This document shows positions 35,934-45,179 of a stretch of DNA of 51,600 bases, in pieces; position 1 is the stretch's first letter, and every line of letters starts with the position of its first letter. Source of the DNA: Planctomycetota bacterium (GTDB taxonomy: Bacteria > Planctomycetota > Planctomycetia > Pirellulales > Pirellulaceae); assembly GCA_024277285.1 (NCBI GenBank), contig JAJRVM010000240.1, positions 1-51,600 of the forward strand, written 5' to 3'. The position numbers and the translations under genes are program-made. Below the pieces are notes generated by a model. That model was not told the DNA's origin. It searched no databases and was given only the letters and a program-made list of their open reading frames with translations.

Positions 35934-36794
35934 ATGCAATTCGACATGCAGTCGCTCATGTGGCTGACGGCGACGATCGGTATCGCGCTGATGTACATTC
36001 GGCCGTCAGGCCAAAACGCATTGTTGGGTGCGGGGCTCGTCATCACATTAGCTGTTCTGATGGGAGCGTTGTTCGGGGCCGTTTCTGGCAAGATCGCCGA
36101 TGTGATGTACTGGGCCGTGTTGGGTGCCGCGTTTGCGTTTGTCAGCACGGCAACCGCTCGGCTGGTCCATTGGACGACGCCCTATGCATGGGCAGTGACC
36201 GGCATGGTAACTGGGTGTGTGGTCGGCAGTTGCAGCCGTGGAGGCTGGCTCCGATGTATGGTCGCCGGTGGCATATCAGCCACGGTGACGATGGGGGTCT
36301 ATATTGGTTTGTTGTACCAGTTGACCGGGCGATTCGAGTTGTTTGACGTGGCAAGCTGCCTGCCGATCGGCGCGTTTTTTGGACTGTTGGTTCTGGTGCT
36401 TCGACAGGTGCAGCGGCAGAGTCACTTGCGTTACGACGCCGTTGCCACTCTTTTGATGGCGGCGATCGTTGTTGGCAATTACCTGGCCCGTTGGGTCGCT
36501 CCCTACGTTATCCTGGCGATCGTGATCGGATCGGTGTCTGGTTGCGGCCAAGCCGCGCCGACGGCGGATCCCGCACCCTTCGAGGCCGCGGTGACCAAAT
36601 ACTTGGACCAGCATGATATGGCACTGCAAATCAAGCGGATCCGTCAGGGGCCGACGATTGAGGGCGAGCGGGCGACCATGTCCGCATCCATGACCTCCCG
36701 CGATGTGGGGGGGCCCAGTGTCGCGTGGACTTTTCAATTCGAACGACACGACGCTGACGGAGCGTGGCGAGTGGTCAGCCATGCGGTTAACTAG
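35934..36794 (+). CDS. Membrane protein fused to a lipoprotein-like domain
   Basis: This 286-codon frame encodes about five or six membrane helices, from MQFDMQSLMWLTATIGIALM to VATLLMAAIVVGNYL. It then runs into a segment that looks like a lipoprotein signal (YVILAIVIGSVSGC, lipobox VSGC with Cys codon at 36543-36545). A soluble domain of about 85 residues follows (ADPAPFEAAVTKYLDQHDMA ... WRVVSHAVN). An internal ATG at 36456 could start a separate lipoprotein, but it lacks a ribosome binding site. This looks like two genes joined by loss of the intervening stop and leader. The start is uncertain: earlier in-frame codons (from 35835) fall inside the Gfo/Idh remnant. Confidence 0.55.
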   Translation: MQFDMQSLMWLTATIGIALMYIRPSGQNALLGAGLVITLAVLMGALFGAVSGKIADVMYWAVLGAAFAFVSTATARLVHWTTPYAWAVTGMVTGCVVGSCSRGGWLRCMVAGGISATVTMGVYIGLLYQLTGRFELFDVASCLPIGAFFGLLVLVLRQVQRQSHLRYDAVATLLMAAIVVGNYLARWVAPYVILAIVIGSVSGCGQAAPTADPAPFEAAVTKYLDQHDMALQIKRIRQGPTIEGERATMSASMTSRDVGGPSVAWTFQFERHDADGAWRVVSHAVN

Positions 36795-36896
36795 CTGGAC
36801 AGCGCCACTTAGCCGCCCGACGGTAGCCGCGTTCCATTGCGGTGGAATAAGGTCAAGAAAGCGGTAAAACCGACTGTAAAGGGGCGTATTGAGCAG

Positions 36897-36902
36897 TATA
36901 AT
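36897..36902 (+). promoter_or_regulatory. Candidate -10 box (TATAAT)
   Basis: A consensus TATAAT lies 84 bases upstream of the TPR-like start codon; the best -35 (GACTGT, about 19 bases away) is poor. Confidence 0.3.
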
Positions 36903-36986
36903 ACTGGCCGCAGGGATGGCATGTGCGTTGGAGGTTGGGGTACAAACGCGAGATCACTCGCCACGCAAGATCGGCAGAGGTCGACG

Positions 36987-37319
36987 ATGAGTCTGATTGG
37001 GAAAATGTTTGGAGGGTTCTCCACACGTGGCAAAGCCATGGCGATGTACAAACGCGGCATGGAGAAAGCGGGTGTGAGGAACTTGGATGGTGCCATCACG
37101 GACTATACGAACGTCGTCGATATGAAAGGTGCGCCTGAGGACGTGATCGCCATGGCTCTGCTCAACCGGGCCTTGGCCTATTCCCGTTAGCACGACGATG
37201 ACAAGGCGGCCGAGGATCTGGATCGAGTGCTGCGCATGGACGGTGCCTCGAAACAAGTGATCGACGCCGCTCACGAGAAGCTGCACCGCATGAAACGGCG
37301 GATCTCGAAAACGGAATAG
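36987..37319 (+). pseudogene. Small TPR-like protein interrupted by an in-frame TAG
   Basis: A 110-codon frame starts at ATG 36987, with AGAGG six bases upstream. The text reads MSLIGKMFGGFSTRGKAMAM, then AITDYTNVVDMKGAPEDVIA and LLNRALAYSR. A TAG follows at codon 68 (37188-37190). The same frame continues HDDDKAAEDLDRVLRMDGAS to the TAG at 37317. The two halves together make a tetratricopeptide-type helical pair with the usual A..DLD..L pattern, so the amber interrupts one gene. A CAG-to-TAG change would explain it. Function before inactivation is unknown. Confidence 0.65.
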
Positions 37320-37386
37320 CCGTTGTGGCCATCGGCCGTAGAGTAACGAGAGTAACGACCCCTGCCTCCGTTTTCCTTCCTGCTTC

Positions 37387-38283
37387 GATGAGCCCTGGAC
37401 CGAGCAGTTGGATCTGGAGACACTCGAGCGGGTGAGCGGCAGTTTCGTTTCCGACCGGTTCAAGCGGCGCGAAAACGACGTGATCTGGCGGGTCCGATTC
37501 CGCAGCCAGTGGCTCTATGTGTACCTGCTGATCGAATTCCAGTCGACGGTCGACCGGTTCATGGCGTTACGGCTGATGGTCTACGTGGGACTGCTCTACC
37601 AGCGTCTGATCGACGAAAAACTGATCCGTCCGGGCGGTTTCTTGCCGCCGGTTTTGCCGATCGTGCTCTACAATGGAACGCGGCGGTGGTCGGCACCGCT
37701 GGACGTGGCCTAGTTGGTCGTCGAGTGTCCGGATGAATTGGCCCGATACCGGCCTCAGATGCGGTACTTCCTCTTGGACGAGCGCGCCCAAGACGCGGAC
37801 GAGTTGGCCGGGATGAAGAATCTGGCGGCGCTGGTGTTTCGATTCGAGCAATGCCGGACGAAGGAGGATTTTGAGCGGATGATCGACGCTATCGGGCAGT
37901 GGCGAGCGACGCCGGAGTATGGGGAGTCGCTCAAGCGTCTGGCAAGCTGGGTGGAGATGGTTTTGTCTCAGGGCCCATTGTCGGGCCCGTCGGTGATGGA
38001 ATTGGAAGACATACAGGAGTGTGGAACGATGCTGAAAGAGCAAGTCAAGTTGTGGGAGAAGGAACTGATTGAGAAAGGGATTGAGAAAGGGATCGAGAAA
38101 GGAAAGGCTAAAGGAAATGCTGAAGGAAAGGCTGAGTTTGTCGCACAACTCCTTGAGGACAAGTTTGGCGCGACTGCGGGGGATTATCTACCCCGAATCG
38201 ATGTAGCCGGCTCCGAGCAACTCTTGGTCTGGGCCAAACGCATCCGAACAGCGGACAAAATTGAGGACGTGTTTCAGGCGTGA
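37387..38283 (+). pseudogene. Rpn-family nuclease, N-terminally truncated with in-frame TAG
   Basis: The frame matches the Rpn recombination-promoting nuclease/PD-(D/E)XK transposase-like family. It shows DEPWTEQLDLETLERVSGSF, DVIWRVRFRSQWLYVYLLI, EFQSTVDRFMALRLMVYVG, and VLYNGTRRWSAPLDVA, then TAG at 37711-37713. The same frame continues VVECPDELARYRPQMRYFLL. A Glu/Lys/Gly repeat (IEKG units) and a C-terminal DKFGATAGDYLPRI domain end it at 38283. The usual first 20-30 residues before DEPW are missing: upstream codons are not homologous and no start is evident. It is a remnant with two separate lesions. Confidence 0.75.
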
Positions 38284-39180
38284 AACTTGACGGCGCCTTC
38301 GTTATGCTCGTTCGACTAAGAAATGAGATTACTCCCTTTTTCCGGTCCATGGCTGCGCGTGTGTGCCACTGCATGCGCAAACGTACGGAATGTTCGTGCC
38401 ACTGCATGCTCGAACGCATTCCACGTCTCAATCGACTTATCACTGCCAAACGCTTAACCAACACGCCGGCAGTAACTGCACGCAGTGCGAACCGGCGAAC
38501 CGCTTTCCATCTTGCAGCTCGAGCGCCGCTTCACACTGCTCAACTCGGCGTTTGCGTGTATGCGTCGGTTTGCAACTTTGTTGGGACGTCTGCCGTTAGC
38601 AAACGTACGGAATGTTCGTGCCACTGCATGCTCGAACGCATTCCACGTCTGAATCGACTTGTCACTACCAAACGTTCCACCACTACGCCGTCGCACACTG
38701 CACGCAGTGCGAATCGGCTAGCCGGTTTCCAATGGCAGCTCGATCGCCGCTTCACACTGCTCAACTTGATGGTTGCGTGTTGGCATCGACTTGCGCTTTG
38801 TGGGAGAACTGATACTGGAGGACGTACGGAATGAGCAGTGGCACGGACACGCACCGTACTCGTTCTTCGCGAAACAGTGCTTGCCGGGCGGCGCCGCATC
38901 GTAGACGGCCCCGGAAAACTCGATGCGCAGTGGTCGTGCGATTGCCCTATTCTAGCCGCTCGACCGCCACGCGTAAACAATAAACAGGGTCTGACTCCGC
39001 GCAGCTTCTTTCCACGGCGGAGGGCCTTTTGCATTAGCGTTTATCTGCGTTCATCAGCGGTTCCCTGTTCCAGAAAGCACCATCTTTAGTCCACTTACGA
39101 GTAGCTAATTCCAGCACGCCCAAACTCAACGGTACGCTGAACCAATACATGCCATTCAGTCTTGACAGTGCTTTCTTGCC
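38284..39180. other. Repeat-rich non-coding region
   Basis: Nearly 900 bases. It holds two direct repeats (listed separately) and a short inverted motif GTGCCACTGC / GCAGTGGCAC (near 38364, 38397, 38619 and 38835). Near 39030-39062 lies a TTTATCTGCGTTCATCAGCG stretch resembling sequences dispersed in many bacterial genomes. Frames across it look like by-products of the repeats. Confidence 0.5.
38377..38780. repeat. Two diverged direct repeats of about 183 bp
   Basis: Copy 1 at 38377-38559 and copy 2 at 38599-38780 both start GCAAACGTACGGAATGTTCG and end CACTGCTCAACT ... TTGCGTGT, with a 222-base period. The first 55 or so bases are nearly identical and the middle is diverged. A third trace of the start (ACGTACGGAATG) occurs at 38822-38833. 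No transposase or terminal inverted repeat is visible. Confidence 0.85.
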
Positions 39181-39717
39181 CTAACGCCCTGACATGCGTT
39201 GTGCATAGAACAGCAGGCCACAAATCGTCTTGGCATCTTCGATCTGGCCATCGACGACCATGCGTATCGCTTGGTCCCACGGGACGACCAGGTTTTCGAT
39301 TTCTTCGCCCGGCTCGCGGGCGGCTTGACCGGGCGTCAATTCAGTGGCCACATACAAGTGCATCCGCTCGTCCAGTATTCCGGGTGACAGGAAAAAGCTG
39401 TGCAGATGTTCCATTTCGCCAGCGCGATAGCCCGTCTCTTCGATCAACTCGCGCTCGGCGGTCGCAGCCGGTTCTTCATTCGGTTCAAGTGTCCCGGCGG
39501 GCAGTTCAATCAACGTGCGTGCGACGGCCACTCGATAGTTCTTGATCAAGCAGACATGTTGTAGGTCGACCATCGGCAGAATTGTCACCGCACCGGGATG
39601 CCGCACCACTTCGCGCCGATGCACCTGTCCGTCATCGGTCTGGTGTGAGGCCGTTTCGACGCGGAAACGCTTGGTTGTTAGCAAGATTTTGGGGTGAGTC
39701 ATCTCGATACGATCCAT
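39181..39717 (-). CDS. NUDIX hydrolase (ADP-ribose pyrophosphatase-like)
   Basis: A 178-residue cytosolic enzyme. The complete Nudix box GTLEPNEEPAATAERELIEE followed by TGY (about residues 75-97) coordinates magnesium. The preceding RREVVRHPGAVTILPMV and the IELPAGT strand are typical of the ADP-ribose pyrophosphatase subgroup, which hydrolyses nucleoside diphosphate sugars. Two starts are possible (39717 and 39702); neither has a strong ribosome binding site. It lies 95 bases downstream of the tryptophan synthase gene on the same strand, so shared transcription is possible. The C-terminal helix contains TICGLLFYAQRM. Confidence 0.9.
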   Translation of the reverse strand: MDRIEMTHPKILLTTKRFRVETASHQTDDGQVHRREVVRHPGAVTILPMVDLQHVCLIKNYRVAVARTLIELPAGTLEPNEEPAATAERELIEETGYRAGEMEHLHSFFLSPGILDERMHLYVATELTPGQAAREPGEEIENLVVPWDQAIRMVVDGQIEDAKTICGLLFYAQRMSGR

Positions 39718-39812
39718 TGCGCGTCGCTGGATCTGGGCGGGGCCAGCGAGTTGATTAGTCCGGTGGCGGCACAGCTGAGCCCTTGGCGGGCCCAGCTACG
39801 ATTGCGCTGATC

Positions 39813-41168
39813 CTATTCCAATTCGGGTAATTCTGCGATGGCCGCCGCGATCTTCTCCTGCGGATACTCGTAGTTGTGCAGATCGCCCGCGAAATAGCGA
39901 TCGTAGGCGCTCAGATCGCACAACCCATGGCCACTCAGGTTGAACACAATGCATTCTTCCTTGCCTTGCTCTTTGCAACGCAGCGCTTCGACCACGGCAC
40001 CACGGATGGCGTGAGAGGTTTCGGGCGCGGGGATAATGCCTTCGGTTTCGGCGAAGAGTTGCGCGGCTTCAAAGCATTCGAGTTGATGGAAAGCAGCGGC
40101 TTCGATGATCCCCAAGTGCAACGCGAAACTGACCAAGGGAGCCATGCCATGGTAACGCAAACCACCGGCATGGATCCCGGGTGGCACGAAGCTGTGACCG
40201 AGCGTGAACATCTTGATCAGTGGCGTCAGTTGTGTCGTGTCGCCGAAATCGTAACGAAACTCTCCACGACTCATGGTTGGACAGCAACAGGGTTCGACTG
40301 CCACAAATCGAATGTCTTTCCCCTTGAGTTTTTCCCGAACGAAAGGAAACGTCAGCCCGCCAAAATTACTGCCACCGCCGCAACAGCCGACCATGACATC
40401 GGGCGAATCACCATAGATTTCCAGTTGCCGCTGAGTTTCCAGACCGATTACGGATTGATGCAACATGACGTGGTTCAAGACACTTCCCAGCGTGTAACGC
40501 GTATCATCGCGTTTCACGGCGGCTTCAACCGCCTCGCTGATCGCAATTCCCAGGCTGCCTGGCGAATCGGGGTCCATTGCCAGGATCTGGCGCCCCGATT
40601 CCGTCTCGTCCGAAGGACTCGGCGTCACGTTCCCGCCCCAGATGTGCATCATCGAGCGGCGATACGGTTTCTGCTCGTAGCTGACTCTGACCATATATAC
40701 TTTGCACTCGATGTCGAATTGCTTGCAGGCAAACGACATGGCGCTGCCCCATTGGCCGGCGCCGGTTTCGGTGGTCAGCCGTTTGATCCCTTGTTGAGCG
40801 TTGTAATAGGCTTGGGCCACGGCCGTATTGACCTTGTGGCTGCCGGCGGGACTACGGCTCTCGTCTTTGAAATAGATACGCGCTGGGGTCTTCAGTGCCT
40901 TTTCCAAACCGCGGGCGCGTACCAATGGAGTGGGACGCCACATTGCCAACACATCACGTACTTCGCTCGGAATCTCGATCCACCGCTCCGTGCTGACTTC
41001 CTGCTTGACCAGCTCGGTGGCAAAAAGTGGTTCAAGATCGCTTGGGCCAATCGGCTGCTGCGTGCCGGGGTGGAGGACCGGTGGCAGCGGTTCGGGGAGG
41101 TCGGCTTGCAGGTTATACCATTGACTGGGGAGGTCACTTTCGGGAAGTACAACGCGTCGCGATGTCAT
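39813..41168 (-). CDS. trpB: TrpB2-type tryptophan synthase beta chain
   Basis: A 451-residue pyridoxal-phosphate enzyme of the TrpB2 group (TrpB-like), which makes tryptophan from indole and serine. Length and the N-terminal extension of about 80 residues match TrpB2. [20 protein letters not shown] carries the Schiff-base Lys112, [15 protein letters not shown] contains the catalytic-loop Glu, and [11 protein letters not shown] is the phosphate-binding loop. AAGGA lies eight bases before ATG. No trpA or other trp gene is adjacent; TrpB2 is often unlinked and may act as an indole-salvage enzyme. A long antisense frame over this gene is a shadow. Confidence 0.93.
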   Translation of the reverse strand: MTSRRVVLPESDLPSQWYNLQADLPEPLPPVLHPGTQQPIGPSDLEPLFATELVKQEVSTERWIEIPSEVRDVLAMWRPTPLVRARGLEKALKTPARIYFKDESRSPAGSHKVNTAVAQAYYNAQQGIKRLTTETGAGQWGSAMSFACKQFDIECKVYMVRVSYEQKPYRRSMMHIWGGNVTPSPSDETESGRQILAMDPDSPGSLGIAISEAVEAAVKRDDTRYTLGSVLNHVMLHQSVIGLETQRQLEIYGDSPDVMVGCCGGGSNFGGLTFPFVREKLKGKDIRFVAVEPCCCPTMSRGEFRYDFGDTTQLTPLIKMFTLGHSFVPPGIHAGGLRYHGMAPLVSFALHLGIIEAAAFHQLECFEAAQLFAETEGIIPAPETSHAIRGAVVEALRCKEQGKEECIVFNLSGHGLCDLSAYDRYFAGDLHNYEYPQEKIAAAIAELPELE

Positions 41169-41961
41169 GCATTGAGTCCTTTAGGCTAGGCTTTGTTCTA
41201 AAATGGCTCTTTCTGCTATGGTCGGCACATTCCAGGCCCTTACCACGGAAGAAAAGAGGTGGAAATAGTGACTCCATCGAGTTTCAAAACGAAGCTTGTT
41301 TTCAACCGACGGAGACGCGTGAATTGCCGACTCGCGGCCGATCCAATTGATCCGGTCGCTTGCGGGGCACGGCGGGATAATAGGGCGAGTGACAAGAATG
41401 ACGCAAGCCCCATTGTGAACCAAACCGTGCCTCCTCGCCACTTCCCCCATTGGCCGACTGCCGTCCCCAAGTATTCGGGGGGCTGGTACGCGACGCATTG
41501 CCTGCACCCAACGGGCGACAAAGTCACGCAATTGTCCCCCAAGGGGCCCGGTCCTGATGATGTCGTCCGGTATCACGATATCGGCATGTTCGTACCCGAC
41601 TCGGCCAACGAATCGACTCGCAAGGCGTCCCGGCATGGCTTACCATGGAGGCAGCGGCGCAGCGGCGGGCCGGTCCCGGCGGGCACTCGACGAATGAACG
41701 CGGCGCACCCCGATTCACGTCGCGATTTGCCAGCGACCCATGGCGGCGGCACGTGGCCGCTGCCCGTTTACTTAACGGCCAGAGGACTGGCGGCCACTGG
41801 GCTGAGGCCGGAACGGACGAACCTCGATACACCAGAATATGGCAAGGTTCTTATAGGACGCTGGCGGAACCGCTTGTTTTCGCCGATACCGCAACAACGA
41901 ATTGTTAGTTTGGTTGTTGTGCAGCAGCTAAGGGGCGCTCCTGGAGGAGGCAAGGAACAGT
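41169..41961. other. Intergenic gap, no supported gene
   Basis: Almost 800 bases between divergent trpB and the Lon-like gene. Open frames exist on both strands, but none has a ribosome binding site, family resemblance or codon pattern like its neighbours. The last bases hold the GGAGGAGG/AAGGA ribosome binding site of the protease gene. Confidence 0.4.
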
Positions 41962-44376
41962 ATGACAGACGTGAACCGGCTAGCCGCATCATCATTGCGG
42001 TGGACGTGCGATATAAGCCATCTGGAATTCAAAACGACCAATGACTTGGAGGATCTACAACAGATTCTGGGCCAGGCGAGAGCGTTGGACGCCGTGCAAT
42101 TCGGAATCAGTATTCGCCGAGACGGCTACAACATGTTCGTCCTTGGCCCACCCGGTTTGGGCAAGAAGAGTACCGTCAATCACTACCTGACCGAGAAGTC
42201 AGCGACTGAGCCGGCTCCGGACGATTGGGTGTATGTGAACAACTTCGAGTTGGCGCACAAGCCGATTGCAATACGGTTGCCACGCGGACGTGGTGCCCAA
42301 CTGCACCGCGACATGGCGGCGCTGTTGGAGGATCTTCGCACGACAATCCCCGCAACGCTGGAATTGGAAGAACATCAAACCCGGCTCCAGGAGATCGAAC
42401 AGGAAGCGAAAGATCGTCACAATCTGGCTTTCAAGGAACTGGCGGAACGTGCCCTGGAACGAGGGATTCAGCTGGTGCGAACACCGGCTGGATATGCCAT
42501 GGCGCCGCTGCGCGATGGCGAAGTCGTTGGGCCAGACGATTTTGACAAACTGAGTGCCGAAGAGCGTGCTCAGATTGAAGAGGCGGTTAAGGACTTGCAG
42601 GAGGAGCTGAAGGAACTGGTCGAACGCGTGCCACGTTGGCGCATGGAGACGCGTGAGAAGATCAAGCAATTGAATCAGCAGGCGACGCAGGTGGCGATCG
42701 GGCACCTGTTGTCCCAGCTTCGGCAGCGGTACACCGACTTGTCCGACGTGTTGGCCTATTTCGATGCTTTGGAAAAAGACGTCGTGCAGCACTCGGAGGA
42801 GTTTCAACCTCAGCAGGAAGAATCTCCCGGGGCGTTGTTGGGCCTGCCTGGTGCGAATCAGCCGAGTTTCGAGCGTTACCAGGTGAACCTGTTGGTTGAC
42901 AATACGCAAACCGAAGGCGCGCCGGTAGTTTACGAGAACCATCCCAGCTACCACAATCTGCTCGGCCGTGCGGAACATGAGTCACGGATGGGAACGCTGG
43001 TTACACAGTTCATGTTGATCAAGGCAGGTTCGTTGCATCGCGCCAATGGTGGCTACCTGGTCCTGGACGCGGCCAAGGTGCTCCAGCAACCGTATGCCTG
43101 GGACGCCCTGAAACGCGCGCTGAACACGAAGGAATTGAAAATCGAGTCGTTGGGCGAAACACTCAGCCTGATTAGCACCGTGTCGCTGGAACCGGAGCCG
43201 ATCCCCCTGGATGTCAAAGTTGTGCTGGTCGGTGACCGAATGCTCTACTATACGCTGTACCAGTACGATCGCGACTTTGCCGAGCTGTTCAAAGTGGCTG
43301 CCGATTTTGACGAGCAGATGGAGCGCAATCCCGACAACTGCCGGCTGTATGCGCGCTACATTGCGACGATGGCGCGGCAGGAAGAATACCGGCCGTTCGA
43401 TAGTACCGCCGTGGCCAGGGTCATCGAGCAAAGTGCGCGCATCGCGGGTGACTCGGAACGCCTGTCGACCAGTATGCAATCGATCGCCAACCTATTGCGT
43501 GAGGCGGACTATTGGGCAACGACCGAGAATGCCGAGTTAGTGACGCGCCAGCACGTCGATAAGGCGATCGACAAACAAGTTTACCGCGTCAACCGCGTGC
43601 GCACGCTGGTTCACGAGCAGATCGAGCGTGGCACGGTGATGATCGATACGTCCGGGACGGCGGTTGGACAAGTAAACGGACTGTCGGTGATCGACATGGG
43701 AAACTTCTCCTTTGGCCAACCTTCGCGGATTACCGCCAATGTGCGCTTGGGTAAGGGCGAGTTGCTGGACATTGAGCGTGAGGTCGACTTGAGTGGAGCG
43801 ATCCACAGCAAGGGAGTCTTAATCCTGTCATCGTTCCTGGCAACGCGATTCGCACAGCAGCGTCCCCTAGCGGTGTCGGCCAGCTTGGTTTTTGAGCAAT
43901 CTTACGGTTTGGTCGACGGCGACAGTGCTTCGATTGCCGAAACGGCAGCGTTGTTGTCAGCACTTTCTGGCATACCCATCAAGCAGTCGCTCGCCGTCAC
44001 GGGTTCAATGAACCAGCGTGGCCGCGTGCAGCCGATCGGCGGTGTGAACGACAAGATCGAAGGGTTCTTCGACGTTTGCCGACGGCGTGGCCTCACGGGC
44101 GAGCAGGGGGTCGTGATCCCGCACAGCAACGTGAAGAACTTGATGTTGCGCGACGACGTCGTGGCCGCCGTGGCGGCGAACCAGTTCCATGTCTACGCGG
44201 CGGAGACGGTGGATCAGGCGCTGGAGTTTCTGATGGGTGTGCCGGCTGGCCAGTTGAACGAAAAAGGTGAATACCCGGCGGGTACGATTAACCAGCGTGT
44301 TGCGGAGCAGCTGGACACCTTTTTCGAGATCCGCCAGCAACTTACGCAAAAGCCACAAGAGGAAGCGGAGTCATGA
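41962..44376 (+). CDS. Lon-family ATP-dependent protease (AAA_32/LonB-like)
   Basis: An 804-residue peptidase S16 protein that couples ATP use to substrate degradation. Walker A GPPGLGKKST lies at residues 62-71. The middle contains a long helical, coiled-coil-rich insertion (about 110-290), as in the AAA_32 group. Then GYLVLDAAKVLQQPYAWDAL and the AAA lid follow. The C-terminal Lon domain has the catalytic dyad Ser655 (GDSASIAE) and Lys698 (GGVNDKIEG), 43 residues apart as in Lon. It lacks the N-terminal LAN domain of LonA. AAGGA lies five bases before ATG. The stop overlaps the next gene (ATGA), so the two form an operon. Confidence 0.93.
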   Translation: MTDVNRLAASSLRWTCDISHLEFKTTNDLEDLQQILGQARALDAVQFGISIRRDGYNMFVLGPPGLGKKSTVNHYLTEKSATEPAPDDWVYVNNFELAHKPIAIRLPRGRGAQLHRDMAALLEDLRTTIPATLELEEHQTRLQEIEQEAKDRHNLAFKELAERALERGIQLVRTPAGYAMAPLRDGEVVGPDDFDKLSAEERAQIEEAVKDLQEELKELVERVPRWRMETREKIKQLNQQATQVAIGHLLSQLRQRYTDLSDVLAYFDALEKDVVQHSEEFQPQQEESPGALLGLPGANQPSFERYQVNLLVDNTQTEGAPVVYENHPSYHNLLGRAEHESRMGTLVTQFMLIKAGSLHRANGGYLVLDAAKVLQQPYAWDALKRALNTKELKIESLGETLSLISTVSLEPEPIPLDVKVVLVGDRMLYYTLYQYDRDFAELFKVAADFDEQMERNPDNCRLYARYIATMARQEEYRPFDSTAVARVIEQSARIAGDSERLSTSMQSIANLLREADYWATTENAELVTRQHVDKAIDKQVYRVNRVRTLVHEQIERGTVMIDTSGTAVGQVNGLSVIDMGNFSFGQPSRITANVRLGKGELLDIEREVDLSGAIHSKGVLILSSFLATRFAQQRPLAVSASLVFEQSYGLVDGDSASIAETAALLSALSGIPIKQSLAVTGSMNQRGRVQPIGGVNDKIEGFFDVCRRRGLTGEQGVVIPHSNVKNLMLRDDVVAAVAANQFHVYAAETVDQALEFLMGVPAGQLNEKGEYPAGTINQRVAEQLDTFFEIRQQLTQKPQEEAES

Positions 44377-45179
44377 TGTCATCAACCTCCCGTGTTTCCA
44401 TTCGCAACGTCCTGGTGGCGTTGGATGACGCGACGCTCGGTTCCGAAATGATGGAAGCGGCGGTCAAGGTGGCGGTGGCGCTGCAGGCGGACCTCCAGGG
44501 TTTGTACGTCGAAAATGACTCACTATTGCGTCTGGCTGAGCTTCCGTTTGTCCATGAAGTCACGAACGGCCTGGCGACCGTGCGTCCCATTGACGCTCGG
44601 TCGATGGCATGTGCCATGCGCCACCGTGCCGAGTTGGCTCGACGCATCCTCGAGAATCGAGCTGAATCAGCGCGCATACGTTGCTCTTTTTCGGTTACAC
44701 ATGGACGTGCCGGGCGGCGGTCCTTGTTGTGTACGATGCGTTCGAGCAGCGAATCGGATGTGATTTTTTTTGCCTGCCGCAGTCATTCGCCGGGTGTCAC
44801 CCCGCCATTGGGGTTGCGTGCTCGACCGGTCGTGCGCCCGCTGTTGCTGTTGGTCGACAATTCCCCGCGCAGCGCACGCGCGCTCGCTGCCGCCACCGCA
44901 GTGGCGCGCACGCTGAAGAGCCCGATCGTGCTGTTGGTACTGGCACACGACCACCAAACATTTCAACACGTCAGCTCCGCCACGTCCGCGGTGCTGAGCG
45001 AGCTGGAGCTTGCCCACACCCTGCTGCCTCACCCCATTACGACCGCCAGCGCGCTGATCCAGTCCACGCGCGACCAGCGGCCCAACCTGCTGCTCCTGGA
45101 TCGCCAGTCCGAGCTGATCAGCGAATCGACCATAGAATCGATGGTCGACCAACTCGATTGCTCCATCGTTTTAGTGTAG
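44373..45179 (+). CDS. Universal stress protein-like tandem-domain protein
   Basis: A 268-residue cytosolic protein with two UspA-like halves. The first begins IRNVLVALDDATLGSEMMEA and ADLQGLYVENDSLLRLAELP; the second begins RPLLLLVDNSPRSARALAAA and ends DLDCSIVLV-like with DQLDCSIVLV. The ATP-binding GxxGxxxxx(S/T) loop is not clear, so nucleotide binding is uncertain. The ATG overlaps the stop of the Lon-like gene by four bases, so it is translationally coupled and may act in stress response or as an adaptor for the protease (inference). Confidence 0.7.
   Translation: MMSSTSRVSIRNVLVALDDATLGSEMMEAAVKVAVALQADLQGLYVENDSLLRLAELPFVHEVTNGLATVRPIDARSMACAMRHRAELARRILENRAESARIRCSFSVTHGRAGRRSLLCTMRSSSESDVIFFACRSHSPGVTPPLGLRARPVVRPLLLLVDNSPRSARALAAATAVARTLKSPIVLLVLAHDHQTFQHVSSATSAVLSELELAHTLLPHPITTASALIQSTRDQRPNLLLLDRQSELISESTIESMVDQLDCSIVLV

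Noticed and set aside
26040..38283. Genome-wide amber recoding
   Set aside because: Several intact genes in the window end in TAG at their expected C termini, so TAG works as a stop.
38280..38834. 184-codon frame over the direct repeats
   Set aside because: Its Cys/Arg-rich peptide only translates the repeat; no start site and no family.
39876..41189. 437-codon plus-strand frame opposite trpB
   Set aside because: Antisense shadow of a well-supported TrpB2 gene; its sequence has no recognisable domain.
41259..42044. Open frames on both strands in the trpB-Lon gap
   Set aside because: No ribosome binding site, no family match, and the plus frame runs into the protease gene.
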